Shown: in pieces, positions 1 through 5,985 of the stretch | How positions within the stretch are numbered: the first letter of the stretch is position 1 | How the letters are laid out: each line of letters starts with the position of its first letter | DNA from: Deltaproteobacteria bacterium CG_4_8_14_3_um_filter_43_13 | GTDB lineage: Bacteria; Desulfobacterota; UBA8473 | Reading direction: 5' to 3' | NCBI GenBank assembly: GCA_002782605.1 | Contig: PFIF01000311.1 | Span: 1,987 to 9,966, forward strand | Length of the DNA stretch: 7,980 nt | Notes under the pieces: model-generated | Told to the model about the DNA's origin: nothing | Databases searched by the model: none | What the model saw: only the letters and a program-made list of their open reading frames with translations | Translations under genes and position numbers: made by a program

Positions 1-249
1 CAGATGTTCCTCTCCATCTATCTTTACCTCTGTCCCAGCATACTTGCCGAATAATATCCTGTCTCCTTTTTTCACATCCAGGGGATGCTTCTTGCCATCT
101 TCTAAAACCTTACCAGTTCCTACTGCGATAACCTTGCCTTCCATGGGTTTCTCTTTTGCGGAATCAGGAATGATTATTCCTCCCTTGGTCTTCTCCTCTT
201 CCTCAACCCGCTTTACTATTACTCGATCTTGTAAAGGCCGAATCTTCAT
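1..249 (-). CDS. groES: Co-chaperonin GroES (Hsp10), 3' end cut by window edge
   Basis: The reverse strand encodes 83 residues beginning MKIRPLQDRVIVKR, the characteristic GroES N-terminus. The mobile-loop region (EEKTKGGIIIPDSAKEKP, residues about 19-36) and the core GKVIAVGTGKV and DVKKGDRILFGKYAGTEV are also present. GroES forms the heptameric lid of the cytosolic GroEL chaperonin. Family length is about 95-97 residues, so only about 13 C-terminal residues lie outside the window. The ATG at 247-249 follows a good Shine-Dalgarno (ggaaaggag, complement of 261-269). groEL would be expected immediately downstream, beyond the left edge, but cannot be seen. The promoter and CIRCE operator upstream on the same strand support HrcA-controlled heat-shock expression. 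Identity is near certain. Confidence 0.97.
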   Translation of the reverse strand, partial: MKIRPLQDRVIVKRVEEEEKTKGGIIIPDSAKEKPMEGKVIAVGTGKVLEDGKKHPLDVKKGDRILFGKYAGTEVKIDGEEHL

Positions 250-331
250 AATAATAAAATCTCCTTTCCTTTTAATAAGTTAAATCTCTCTTATTTTGGT
301 TATACAAATAAATGAAATGACTATAGTGAAT

Positions 332-402
332 GTCATTTGTCAATAGTCATTTGTCACTGGTAAAAGCGATCAATTTTCCACACTTAACCAATGACCAGTG
401 AC
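332..402. repeat. Direct and inverted repeats in the groES leader
   Basis: Two copies of GTCATTTGTCA lie 14 bp apart (332-342 and 346-356). An overlapping 9-bp perfect inverted repeat, GTCACTGGT (353-361) and ACCAGTGAC (394-402), encloses a 32-bp loop. CTATAG also occurs on both flanks (321-326 and 408-413). The block sits inside the transcribed leader of groES, between CIRCE and the ribosome binding site, so the RNA could fold there. There is no T-tract, so it does not look like a terminator. It may be a decayed intergenic repeat element rather than a regulatory structure. Confidence 0.5.
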
Positions 403-475
403 GTTGTCTATAGATTGAGCACCCTCACCTCCTTATGCAAACACCAGTATTTATTGGTTTATTTATACCCCTTTG

Positions 476-502
476 TTAGCACTCATTTAATACGAGTGCT
501 AA
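476..502 (-). promoter_or_regulatory. CIRCE operator (HrcA repressor binding site)
   Basis: TTAGCACTC-N9-GAGTGCTAA is a perfect match to the CIRCE consensus: a 9-bp inverted repeat with a 9-bp spacer. CIRCE is the binding site of HrcA, which represses groESL and often dnaK operons under non-stress conditions. It lies just downstream of the predicted -10 box of the groES promoter, the standard position for repression. The distance to the groES start codon, about 227 nt, is longer than usual and leaves a long leader. hrcA itself is not in the window. Confidence 0.97.
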
Positions 503-511
503 CTTTTAGCT

Positions 512-540
512 ATAGTATCCATCCTCAATCCAAAAATCAA
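512..540 (-). promoter_or_regulatory. Sigma-70-type promoter of groES
   Basis: On the minus strand TTGATT (complement of 535-540), a 17-nt spacer and TACTAT (complement of 512-517) form a good vegetative promoter. Transcription would start near 505, at the edge of the CIRCE element, so bound HrcA would block initiation. The spacing and the CIRCE position make this stronger than a chance match, but it is a sequence prediction only. Confidence 0.75.
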
Positions 541-608
541 GGCTTGAATATAATGATTTATAGCTGTTAAAACAAGTAGTGGGAAAAATAAACAATAATA
601 TATCTAAA

Positions 609-648
609 ATTTAAATAATATCAAAGTTATTTAAATAATATCAAAGAT
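609..648. repeat. AT-rich 20-bp tandem repeat, two copies
   Basis: The 18-mer ATTTAAATAATATCAAAG occurs at 609-626 and again at 629-646, giving a 20-bp period. It lies in an AT-rich gene-free stretch between the groES promoter and the broken acyl-CoA ligase. No function is evident: an AT-rich upstream element or slippage product would look the same. The surrounding region 541-750 shows no ORF or RNA gene that I can support. Confidence 0.7.
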
Positions 649-701
649 TATTATCGTGACTGATTATCTATAAATAAGCTTACAAGGTTTGACAAATTTT
701 C

Positions 702-1210
702 TTGAAGGTATGCAGCCTAAATTTCAAATACGTTACAACCACAAAAATCTTAACTTTGAAGAAGGCCATAGTTATTGACATGAAAGGGCTCAGAAAATAC
801 ACAGACCCTATAATCATGAGCCTTGAAGAGGTTGAGGAACTTGGCAAGGAGTTGGACAAAAACCAACCTGATCTCTACCAACGTCTATTGGACGAAACAA
901 AACCAGAGGATGTGGCATTGATGGTTTATACCTCTGGCACCACTGGTCCGCCTAAAGGGGCCATGCTAACCCATCAGAACATCCTCAATATGACCGAGTC
1001 TTTTATGCCTATCTGTCCTATGTATGAAACCGATGAGGTGGTCTCATATCTCCCCCTCTGTGTCATATTGCCGAGCGGGTGTTCTCAGTGTTTATCCCCT
1101 TATATACAGGATGTACGGTCAATTTTGCTGAAAGCCTGGACACAGTCCAGGAGGCTTTGAAAGAGATATACCCTACAGTATTTCTGGGGGTCCCAAGGAT
1201 ATGGGAAAAG
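702..1210 (+). pseudogene. Long-chain acyl-CoA synthetase (AMP-forming) fragment, frameshifted
   Basis: Homology becomes recognisable near 750 (LKKAIVIDMKGLRKY) and includes the AMP-binding P-loop motif YTSGTTGPPKGAMLTHQN at about 930-985. The family signature SYLPLC...HIAERVFS follows, but an extra GT at about 1062-1063 (tctgtgtcat where tctgtcat would keep frame) shifts the reading frame between SYLPLC and HIAER. After the shift the protein continues FIPLYTGCTVNF...VFLGVPRIWEK and stops matching at about 1210, where a permease sequence begins. Full-length members are about 600 residues. Here roughly 150 N-terminal residues and the whole C-terminal half are absent. The intact enzyme would activate long-chain fatty acids to acyl-CoA through an acyl-adenylate. 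No ribosome binding site or credible start is visible. Clearly non-functional. Confidence 0.88.
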
Positions 1211-1453
1211 CCCATCATGAGCTTCATTGGCTTAAGGGCGTTCCCTGCTGTTATTCTGTGTGGAATGGATAGCATACCCGGTGCTATCGTCGGTGGTTTG
1301 ATAATCGGGGTTAGTGAAAACCTCGCAGGGGGGTATCTTGACCATCTGCTGGGTGGAGGGGTCAAAGAGATAACAGCGTTTGTTGTAGTCATTCTGATAA
1401 TGATGATAAGGCCTTACGGTCTTTTCGGTACCAAAGAGATCGAAAGGGTATAG
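1211..1453 (+). pseudogene. LivH-type branched-chain amino-acid ABC permease, C-terminal remnant
   Basis: About 80 residues ending GLFGTKEIERV and containing GLRAFPAVILCGMDSIPGAIVGGLIIGV match the C-terminal end of LivH-type inner-membrane permeases: a conserved Gly-rich cytoplasmic segment followed by a last membrane helix (ITAFVVVILIMMIRPYGLFG). The usual protein is about 290-300 residues, so over 70 percent is missing. It is read in frame with the preceding ligase remnant, producing a 124-residue chimera if translated from the GTG at 1079. The expected Gly of AVILGGM is Cys here. The intact protein would form the membrane channel of a high-affinity Leu/Ile/Val or related importer with LivM, LivG, LivF and a binding protein. 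Non-functional as it stands. Confidence 0.85.
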
Positions 1454-1473
1454 AATAAAAAGGGAAATATAAG

Positions 1474-1986
1474 ATATACATAGGATTCGCTCCCAATTTT
1501 GCGACCCTCATGAAAGAGTGCAGAAAAATGGGGATATCTCCAAAGTTCTTTGGCGACGTAGCAACTGTTACTCCTCAGACACTGGAGCTAGCAGGGGAGT
1601 CTTCTAGGAACAGTATGTACGTCATTCACAGTGCAATGCCCCAGGAAAATGTCCCTGGAATGACTGAAATGAAATCAATACTCAAGAAATATCGCCCCGA
1701 CTTAGAGAGGATAGATCCCCTTATGACTGTTGCATGGGCTGGAGGTATAGCCCTAGCAGAGGTGATAAAGAGGGCAGGGAGAGACCTTACCCGAGAAGGA
1801 TTGGTAAATGCGGCGGAGAGCTTAAGGGGTTTTGAGACAGGTGGTCTTGTTCCCCCAATTACTTACGGTCCAACCAGCCAGGGACCGATAAGTCGAAAGG
1901 GGTTACATGCCCTGAGGGTCTTAAAGGCAGACATAGATAAGATGATATTTGTTCCTATAACAGGATGGAGAAAGACATCTATGTGA
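1474..1986 (+). pseudogene. Liv-type periplasmic substrate-binding protein, C-terminal remnant
   Basis: The frame is closed by TAA at 1456-1458 and then open. Family-like sequence begins at about 1474 (YIGFAPNFATLMKECRKMGISPKFFG) and continues through TVAWAGGIALAEVIKRAGRDLTREGLVNAAESLRGFETGGLVPPITYG to the stop after GWRKTSM. This is the second lobe of a type I periplasmic binding protein (Peripla_BP_6/LivK-like). Intact members are about 380-420 residues with a signal peptide; here only about 170 residues remain and no signal peptide is present. ATG 1510 has no convincing Shine-Dalgarno. The remnant follows the permease remnant by about 20 bp on the same strand, where livM and the first half of this gene would be expected. 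A terminator closes the unit at 2023-2058. Confidence 0.85.
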
Positions 1987-2022
1987 CGAAATCTCTGTGT
2001 TTACTATAGATAAGAGGACTTC

Positions 2023-2058
2023 AAAAGGCCAGAATTAAAAATGATTCTGGCCTTTTTT
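2023..2058 (+). terminator. Rho-independent terminator after the Liv remnant
   Basis: AAAAGGCCAGAAT (2023-2035) pairs perfectly with ATTCTGGCCTTTT (2044-2056) around an 8-nt loop, followed by more T residues. The A-tract on the 5' side makes it potentially bidirectional. It ends the remnant operon 37 bp after the binding-protein stop codon. Confidence 0.92.
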
Positions 2059-2166
2059 CTTCTTCATACTTCTACCAATTCGGTAAAATGTCTTCTCAAA
2101 AGAAAGTTGCCTCTCCTTCTCATAACTGCAGTCCTTGCATCTCTTCTTTACCATTACACTTGCCAT
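2035..2166 (-). CDS. Possible small Cys/Lys-rich protein (43 aa), unrecognised
   Basis: A short minus-strand frame from ATG 2164-2166 to TAA 2035-2037 would encode a basic 43-residue peptide with one CxxC pair (KKRCKDCSYEKERQ, residues 7-20) and a poly-Lys tail. The stop overlaps the terminator hairpin. There is no good Shine-Dalgarno ahead of the ATG. The frame extends upstream through possible GTG starts without clear improvement. I do not recognise the product. The CxxC suggests half of a zinc-ribbon, but four ligands are not seen. It could equally be chance coding in an intergenic region. Confidence 0.2.
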   Translation of the reverse strand: MASVMVKKRCKDCSYEKERQLSFEKTFYRIGRSMKKKKGQNHF

Positions 2167-2222
2167 ATACTTAATTTCTTCTTTACTTTTCACAAACACT
2201 AGGGTATAAATCTCAGGTAGAT

Positions 2223-2283
2223 AGACTGAAGGTGGAAGACTGTTAGTCCGCCTCTGGCGGATTCAGCCTTCGGTCTTCAGCCT
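2223..2283. repeat. Long imperfect palindrome (61-nt hairpin) upstream of dksA
   Basis: The left arm 2223-2252 and right arm 2256-2283 are imperfect reverse complements, roughly 22 matched pairs with two unpaired bases. They meet at a perfect TCCGCC-TCT-GGCGGA tip (2247-2261). There is no T-tract, so it is not a standard terminator. It lies 50 bp before the dksA start and could be transcribed into the dksA leader. Palindromes of this sort are often members of dispersed intergenic families, but copy number cannot be judged from one window. Confidence 0.75.
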
Positions 2284-2332
2284 AAATACCTGAATAGTTA
2301 CATCTTACTTTCCTTTAATAAGGGAGACTAGA

Positions 2333-2695
2333 ATGGATAAGGAAAGGTTAGCGTATTTTAAAGATCTTCTGAATGACAGGTTGGGAACACTTATCCAGGA
2401 AGCTGAAAAAACGGTATCCGGGATGACCGATGAAGAAGAAACCTTTCCTGACCCCACAGATCGAGCTGCTATGGAATCAGACAGGAATTTTCTATTAAGG
2501 ATTAGAGACAGAGAGAGAAGGCTAATATTGAAAATTAAATCTGCCTTGGAAAGGATTGATGAAGGCACCTTTGGCATTTGTGAGGTATGTGGAGAAGAAA
2601 TCTCAGAGAAGAGACTTAAAGCAAGGCCTGTCACTACCCTATGCATCGATTGTAAAACAAGGGCAGAGGCTGAAGAAAAATTAAAAAGCCAATAA
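2333..2695 (+). CDS. dksA: DksA/TraR-family RNA polymerase-binding zinc-finger regulator
   Basis: A 120-residue protein with an N-terminal coiled coil (residues about 3-75). The acidic tip motif DPTDRA (40-45) fits the DxxDxA of E. coli DksA that enters the RNA polymerase secondary channel. A C-terminal four-cysteine zinc finger follows: C83-x2-C86-x17-C104-x2-C107 in CEVCGEEISEKRLKARP...LCIDC. DksA works with ppGpp to tune initiation at rRNA, ribosomal-protein and amino-acid-biosynthesis promoters. E. coli DksA is 151 residues; this shorter form is common in Desulfobacterota. ATG 2333 has a clear Shine-Dalgarno (AAGGGAG, about 2320-2326). The Fe-S protein gene follows on the same strand without a visible terminator, so the two may be cotranscribed. 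The presence of both catalytic-tip aspartates favours true DksA over degenerate TraR-like paralogues. Confidence 0.93.
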   Translation: MDKERLAYFKDLLNDRLGTLIQEAEKTVSGMTDEEETFPDPTDRAAMESDRNFLLRIRDRERRLILKIKSALERIDEGTFGICEVCGEEISEKRLKARPVTTLCIDCKTRAEAEEKLKSQ

Positions 2696-2839
2696 ATCTT
2701 TAAACCCTCAATCTTGCCCCATCCTTTTTAGCACAACTGAGTGAAAATAAAGCAGAGGAAGCATCGGCTATCTTCCTCCAAAATACATTCAACCCTGCCA
2801 AAAATTTACCAAGTTTTTGATTCCCTGGTTTTGTCTACT

Positions 2840-4180
2840 ATGAATGTCCTGGAAATGATTAAACAACTGGAAGATGATATTATCAAGTGTATGAAGTGTG
2901 GTTTGTGCCAATCTGTGTGCCCGGTCTTCCTGGAGTTAGGCAGGGAATCATCGGTTGCCCGTGGTAAAATAGCGCTGGTTGAGGCACTGATACAAGGAAG
3001 GTTAAAGCTAACATCAACTCTGGCTGAAAGGATTCAGTGTTGCCTGTTATGTGGTACATGCGTTGAGAACTGTCCTAGCGGTGTAAGGGTGGATTATATA
3101 GTAATGAGGGCAAGGGCAATTGCTGCAAGGATCAGAGGCATTTCCCCTATAAAATGGATGATTTTAAAGATATTTCTGAGGAATCAATGGCTTTTCAACT
3201 TGGGCGTGAAGATTGGTGTAACTCTTCAAAGAATGATCCTTATGCCAACGGGTTTGGGCCATGCCCGCAAATCCAGATTTGCTATAGGTCTGGACAATAG
3301 AAGGATTGTCTTGCCGCTGGCAAGAGAAACCTTGAGGGACAGATGGCCAGAGATGGTTGCTCCTGAGAGGGTAAGGAGAAGGGTAGCATTATTTACCGGA
3401 TGCACCATGAACTATATTCTTACTGGGGTGGGAGATGCGGTTATAAAGACCCTTTTAAACCACGGGGTTGAGGTAATCATTCCCAAAGACCAATCCTGTT
3501 GCGGAATTGTGGCTATGGCTGCAGGAGATGAATCCACATTCAGGACACTGGCAAAAAGCAATCTGAAGCTCCTGTCAGGGTTAAATGTTGATGCAGTAAT
3601 TGTAGCATGTGCCACATGTGGTTACACTTTAAAGCACCAATATCTTGCATTACTTTCCAATGAGCCAGAGGAACTCCTTAGTATGGCAAAGATAGTTTCA
3701 TATAGAACCTATGATATCTGTGAATATCTGGTAAACATCATTGGGGTTAAAAGGATATGGTATAAAGAAACTCAAAGCCCTGAAGATGAAATCATTGTAA
3801 CCTACCATGATCCCTGCCACCTGAGGCGCGGACTGGGAATTTACAAGGAACAGAGAGAGTTGATAAACCTGATAGAAGGGGTCAGGTTGAAAGAGATGTC
3901 CATGCCCGATAGGTGTTGTGGCGGGGGAGGGAGTTTTAACCTCTCATACTATGACCTTTCTTTAAAGATACTTGATAAAAAGTTAGATGATATAGAAGAG
4001 ACTGGTGCAACTGTTGTGCTAACCAGTTGTGCCGGTTGTCACATGCAACTGGTGGACGGGCTGGCCCAGAGATTATTACCCGTCCAGGTAAAACATCCTG
4101 TTGAGTTGTATTACGAAGCACTAAAGGATACCCATAATAAGAAGGATACCACATGCCTTCCCTTTTCAAGATCAATTTAG
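2840..4180 (+). CDS. GlcF/HdrD-like (Fe-S)-binding oxidoreductase subunit
   Basis: From ATG 2840 the product has 446 residues; E. coli GlcF has about 407. Two [4Fe-4S] ferredoxin motifs, CMKCGLCQSVCP (C17, C20, C23, C27) and CLLCGTCVENCP (C68, C71, C74, C78), are followed by two complete CCG domains: C188-x31-C220-C221-G-x34-C257-x2-C260 and C326-x32-C359-C360-G-x35-C397-x2-C400. This layout is that of glycolate oxidase subunit GlcF, LldE/LutA-type lactate-oxidation proteins and the heterodisulfide reductase HdrD. It carries electrons between a flavoprotein dehydrogenase and quinone or another carrier. The frame also opens at GTG 2741, but the extra 33 residues are basic, Ser-rich and unlike the family; neither start has a strong Shine-Dalgarno. 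No FAD subunit (GlcD) or membrane partner lies nearby, so the substrate is unknown. It follows dksA. Confidence 0.88.
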   Translation: MNVLEMIKQLEDDIIKCMKCGLCQSVCPVFLELGRESSVARGKIALVEALIQGRLKLTSTLAERIQCCLLCGTCVENCPSGVRVDYIVMRARAIAARIRGISPIKWMILKIFLRNQWLFNLGVKIGVTLQRMILMPTGLGHARKSRFAIGLDNRRIVLPLARETLRDRWPEMVAPERVRRRVALFTGCTMNYILTGVGDAVIKTLLNHGVEVIIPKDQSCCGIVAMAAGDESTFRTLAKSNLKLLSGLNVDAVIVACATCGYTLKHQYLALLSNEPEELLSMAKIVSYRTYDICEYLVNIIGVKRIWYKETQSPEDEIIVTYHDPCHLRRGLGIYKEQRELINLIEGVRLKEMSMPDRCCGGGGSFNLSYYDLSLKILDKKLDDIEETGATVVLTSCAGCHMQLVDGLAQRLLPVQVKHPVELYYEALKDTHNKKDTTCLPFSRSI

Positions 4181-4288
4181 CTTGACCTTTGCTGCCCTAC
4201 TTGTCACCCTCCAGTATCGAAAGGTGGTTATTCCCAACCGGACACCGGGGGGAAACACCCTTCCTGAGAAGCTTTCTCCCTCCTGCAA

Positions 4289-5686
4289 CTACCTAGAGCC
4301 TCTCTCTGCAGAGAACCGTCGTGAAGCTTTCCTCTTTTGTTTCGAAGGTTCCTCTGCCCTGTCTCGAAGATACCTGGGAGTAATACTGGTTTGGGAAGTA
4401 TTATGTATGCCCTGTCCACCCTGTCCGGTAAAGAGTCGCCCGGTTTGCGAATGGCCCTTAGCTTCGGCTTTTTCGTTTCGGCGGGCACGTTCGCCCTTTC
4501 TCCTGAGGCGGATTGCAGCAACCCTCTCGTCGAGGGGAATCTCGAAACGCTCTAAAGGCTTATTTTTATAGTCAAAACCCGGTATTTTATGCCTGGGCAT
4601 ACAACGGCCAAGACTCTGTTCGATGGAACGAAGCGTTTTTTCCTCGTTGGGGGAGACAAGGGTGCAGGCATCACCTGTTGCGCTTGCCCGGCCGGTCCGG
4701 CCTACCCTGTGAACGTAATCTTCGGCAATGGGAGGCACATCGAAGTTGCAGACGAGACCAAGGTTCTGCACATCTATCCCCCGGGCAGCAATATCCGTTG
4801 CCACAAGGACGCGAAACATCCCACGCTTAAATCCGTTCATGGCTTCGGTTCTCTGTCCCTGTGTGCGGTCACCGTGAATACGGGCACATGCCACCCCGTG
4901 TTTTTCAAGGAAATCGGCCAGCCGGTTGGCCCGATGCCTGGTACGGGTAAAGGCAAGTACGCTCTTTGACATGCTCTGCTTGAGAAGGGCAAGAAAGAGG
5001 GTAGATTTAAGCTCATGTGCCACGGGATAGGCCACATGTGTGATCCCAACCGCAGCCGCAGGCTTCGTAGTAATATTAAAGGAAAGGGGATCCTTGAGCA
5101 TCTCCCTGGCCAGTGTCACGATAGGTGGGGGGAGAGTAGCCGAAAAGAAAAGAGTCTGACGGCGTTCCGGAAGGTATCCCAGGATGCGTCTGATGTCAGG
5201 GAGAAAGCCCATATCGAGCATACGGTCCGCCTCATCTAGAACTAAATGGCTAATGCCATCGAGCCGTGCATATTTGTTTCTTAGATGGTCAAGGAGGCGG
5301 CCGGGTGTGGCGACAAGAACGTCCACTCCCTTTCGGAATGCCCTTTCCTGGGGGACAGGAGAAACGCCTCCGTAGACAGCAGCGCTCTTGAGGGGGGTAT
5401 AAATGGCGAGGTCTTGAAGGTGATCCACTATCTGCACGGCAAGCTCCCGAGTGGGGGCAAGGACAAGTGCCCTCGTTATTCCCCGGGGTTTACCCATCAA
5501 CTGGTGAAGAATGGGAAGAAGGAAGGCAGCAGTCTTACCGCTTCCCGTTACGGCTGTGGCCATGACATCATGTCCCTGTAGAAGGTGGGGAATGGCCAGC
5601 CGCTGGATTGGTGTAGGTTGATCGAAACCCTTTTCTTGAAGGGCTTTCAACAGATGGGGATGAAGTCCAAACGATGAAAATAACAT
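4289..5686 (-). CDS. rhlE: DEAD-box ATP-dependent RNA helicase, RhlE type
   Basis: A 465-residue protein from ATG 5684-5686, chosen because AAGGAG lies 4 nt upstream and because FSSFGLHPHLL is the normal family N-terminus; an upstream ATG at 5740 has no ribosome site. Motifs in order are the Q motif (FGLHPHLLKAL...PTPIQ, residues 6-28), motif I ATAVTGSGKT (43-52), Ia PTRELA (78-83), Ib TPGR (127-130), II DEAD (151-154), III SAT (182-184), IV (LAFTRTRHRANRLADFL), V ATDIAARGID and VI HRVGRTGRA. After the RecA2 domain comes a basic tail of about 90 residues (many Arg/Lys/Glu) that probably binds RNA. RhlE-type helicases remodel RNA duplexes in ribosome maturation and mRNA decay. The gene converges on the Fe-S gene with no strong terminator between them. 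Its GC content looks higher than that of its neighbours, suggesting a different origin. Confidence 0.93.
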   Translation of the reverse strand: MLFSSFGLHPHLLKALQEKGFDQPTPIQRLAIPHLLQGHDVMATAVTGSGKTAAFLLPILHQLMGKPRGITRALVLAPTRELAVQIVDHLQDLAIYTPLKSAAVYGGVSPVPQERAFRKGVDVLVATPGRLLDHLRNKYARLDGISHLVLDEADRMLDMGFLPDIRRILGYLPERRQTLFFSATLPPPIVTLAREMLKDPLSFNITTKPAAAVGITHVAYPVAHELKSTLFLALLKQSMSKSVLAFTRTRHRANRLADFLEKHGVACARIHGDRTQGQRTEAMNGFKRGMFRVLVATDIAARGIDVQNLGLVCNFDVPPIAEDYVHRVGRTGRASATGDACTLVSPNEEKTLRSIEQSLGRCMPRHKIPGFDYKNKPLERFEIPLDERVAAIRLRRKGERARRNEKAEAKGHSQTGRLFTGQGGQGIHNTSQTSITPRYLRDRAEEPSKQKRKASRRFSAERGSR

Positions 5687-5690
5687 ATAT

Positions 5691-5696
5691 CTCCTT
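5691..5696 (-). promoter_or_regulatory. Shine-Dalgarno that fixes the rhlE start
   Basis: The complement of ctcctt reads AAGGAG, 4 nt before ATG 5684-5686. It decides between this start and the longer frame from 5740, which lacks a ribosome site. The spacing is slightly short but workable. Confidence 0.75.
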
Positions 5697-5963
5697 AATT
5701 TCCTCAGGCGTGTTGCCTCAGCAGGCAAGGCACTGCCCATGGATTATGTATCCGGCTGGTTTAGGTTGTATCTTGGGACGTTTAGGATGAATACGGAGGA
5801 ATTGCCGGTGAAGCCGCCGTTCAGGCTCTGAAAGTCCACATATACTTGCGCATCTTGCCCAAGGCATGGCTGCTCCGGTAAGTTTGGCTGGAGCATTTGA
5901 CAAGATTGCCTATTACTAATGGGTAGTTATATATGGAATAAAAAGGGAAGTCAAGGGGAAAAT
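5697..5963. other. Intergenic region between rhlE and the IS element
   Basis: About 270 bp with no gene I can support. The rhlE promoter should lie here on the minus strand, but I see no pair of boxes better than chance. Short frames on both strands (for example a plus-strand frame ending PVSLAGAFDKIAYY at about 5932) have no start signal or recognisable match and may be remnant or random. Composition drops from GC-rich to AT-rich near 5910-5940, close to the IS boundary. Confidence 0.5.
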
Positions 5964-5982
5964 AGCCTGGAGTTTCCTGAGT
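5964..5982 (+). repeat. Left terminal inverted repeat of the IS4-type element
   Basis: Matches the reverse complement of 7318-7336 at 15 of 19 positions, with TTCCTGAGT (5974-5982) identical. It lies at the 3' end of the transposase, whose stop codon (5986-5988) is just inside. Confidence 0.7.
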
Positions 5983-5985
5983 TTT

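Noticed and set aside
44..283. Plus-strand 79-codon frame opposite groES
   Set aside because: It is the antisense shadow of the unmistakable groES coding sequence and of its leader.
476..502. CIRCE palindrome as a terminator or CRISPR-like repeat
   Set aside because: Exact match to the HrcA operator, a single copy, with a promoter next to it; no T-tract and no repeats with spacers.
609..648. Tandem AT repeat as a replication or plasmid iteron
   Set aside because: Only two copies, no replication gene nearby, and it sits within decayed chromosomal sequence.
689..694. TTGACA as a -35 box for the ligase remnant
   Set aside because: No acceptable -10 box lies 16-18 bp downstream, and the gene it would serve lacks its 5' end.
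4181..4288. Terminator between the convergent Fe-S and helicase genes
   Set aside because: Short GC-rich inverted segments (ccggacaccgg) are present, but there is no stable stem followed by a T-tract on either strand.
4182..5581. Several plus-strand frames (for example 4182-4571, 4589-4969, 5285-5581)
   Set aside because: All lie antisense to the rhlE helicase, whose motifs are complete; they are by-products of its GC-rich codon pattern.
5718..5903. Minus-strand 61-codon frame upstream of rhlE
   Set aside because: No Shine-Dalgarno and no recognisable protein; it overlaps the start region of the longer helicase frame and reads as random GC-rich sequence.
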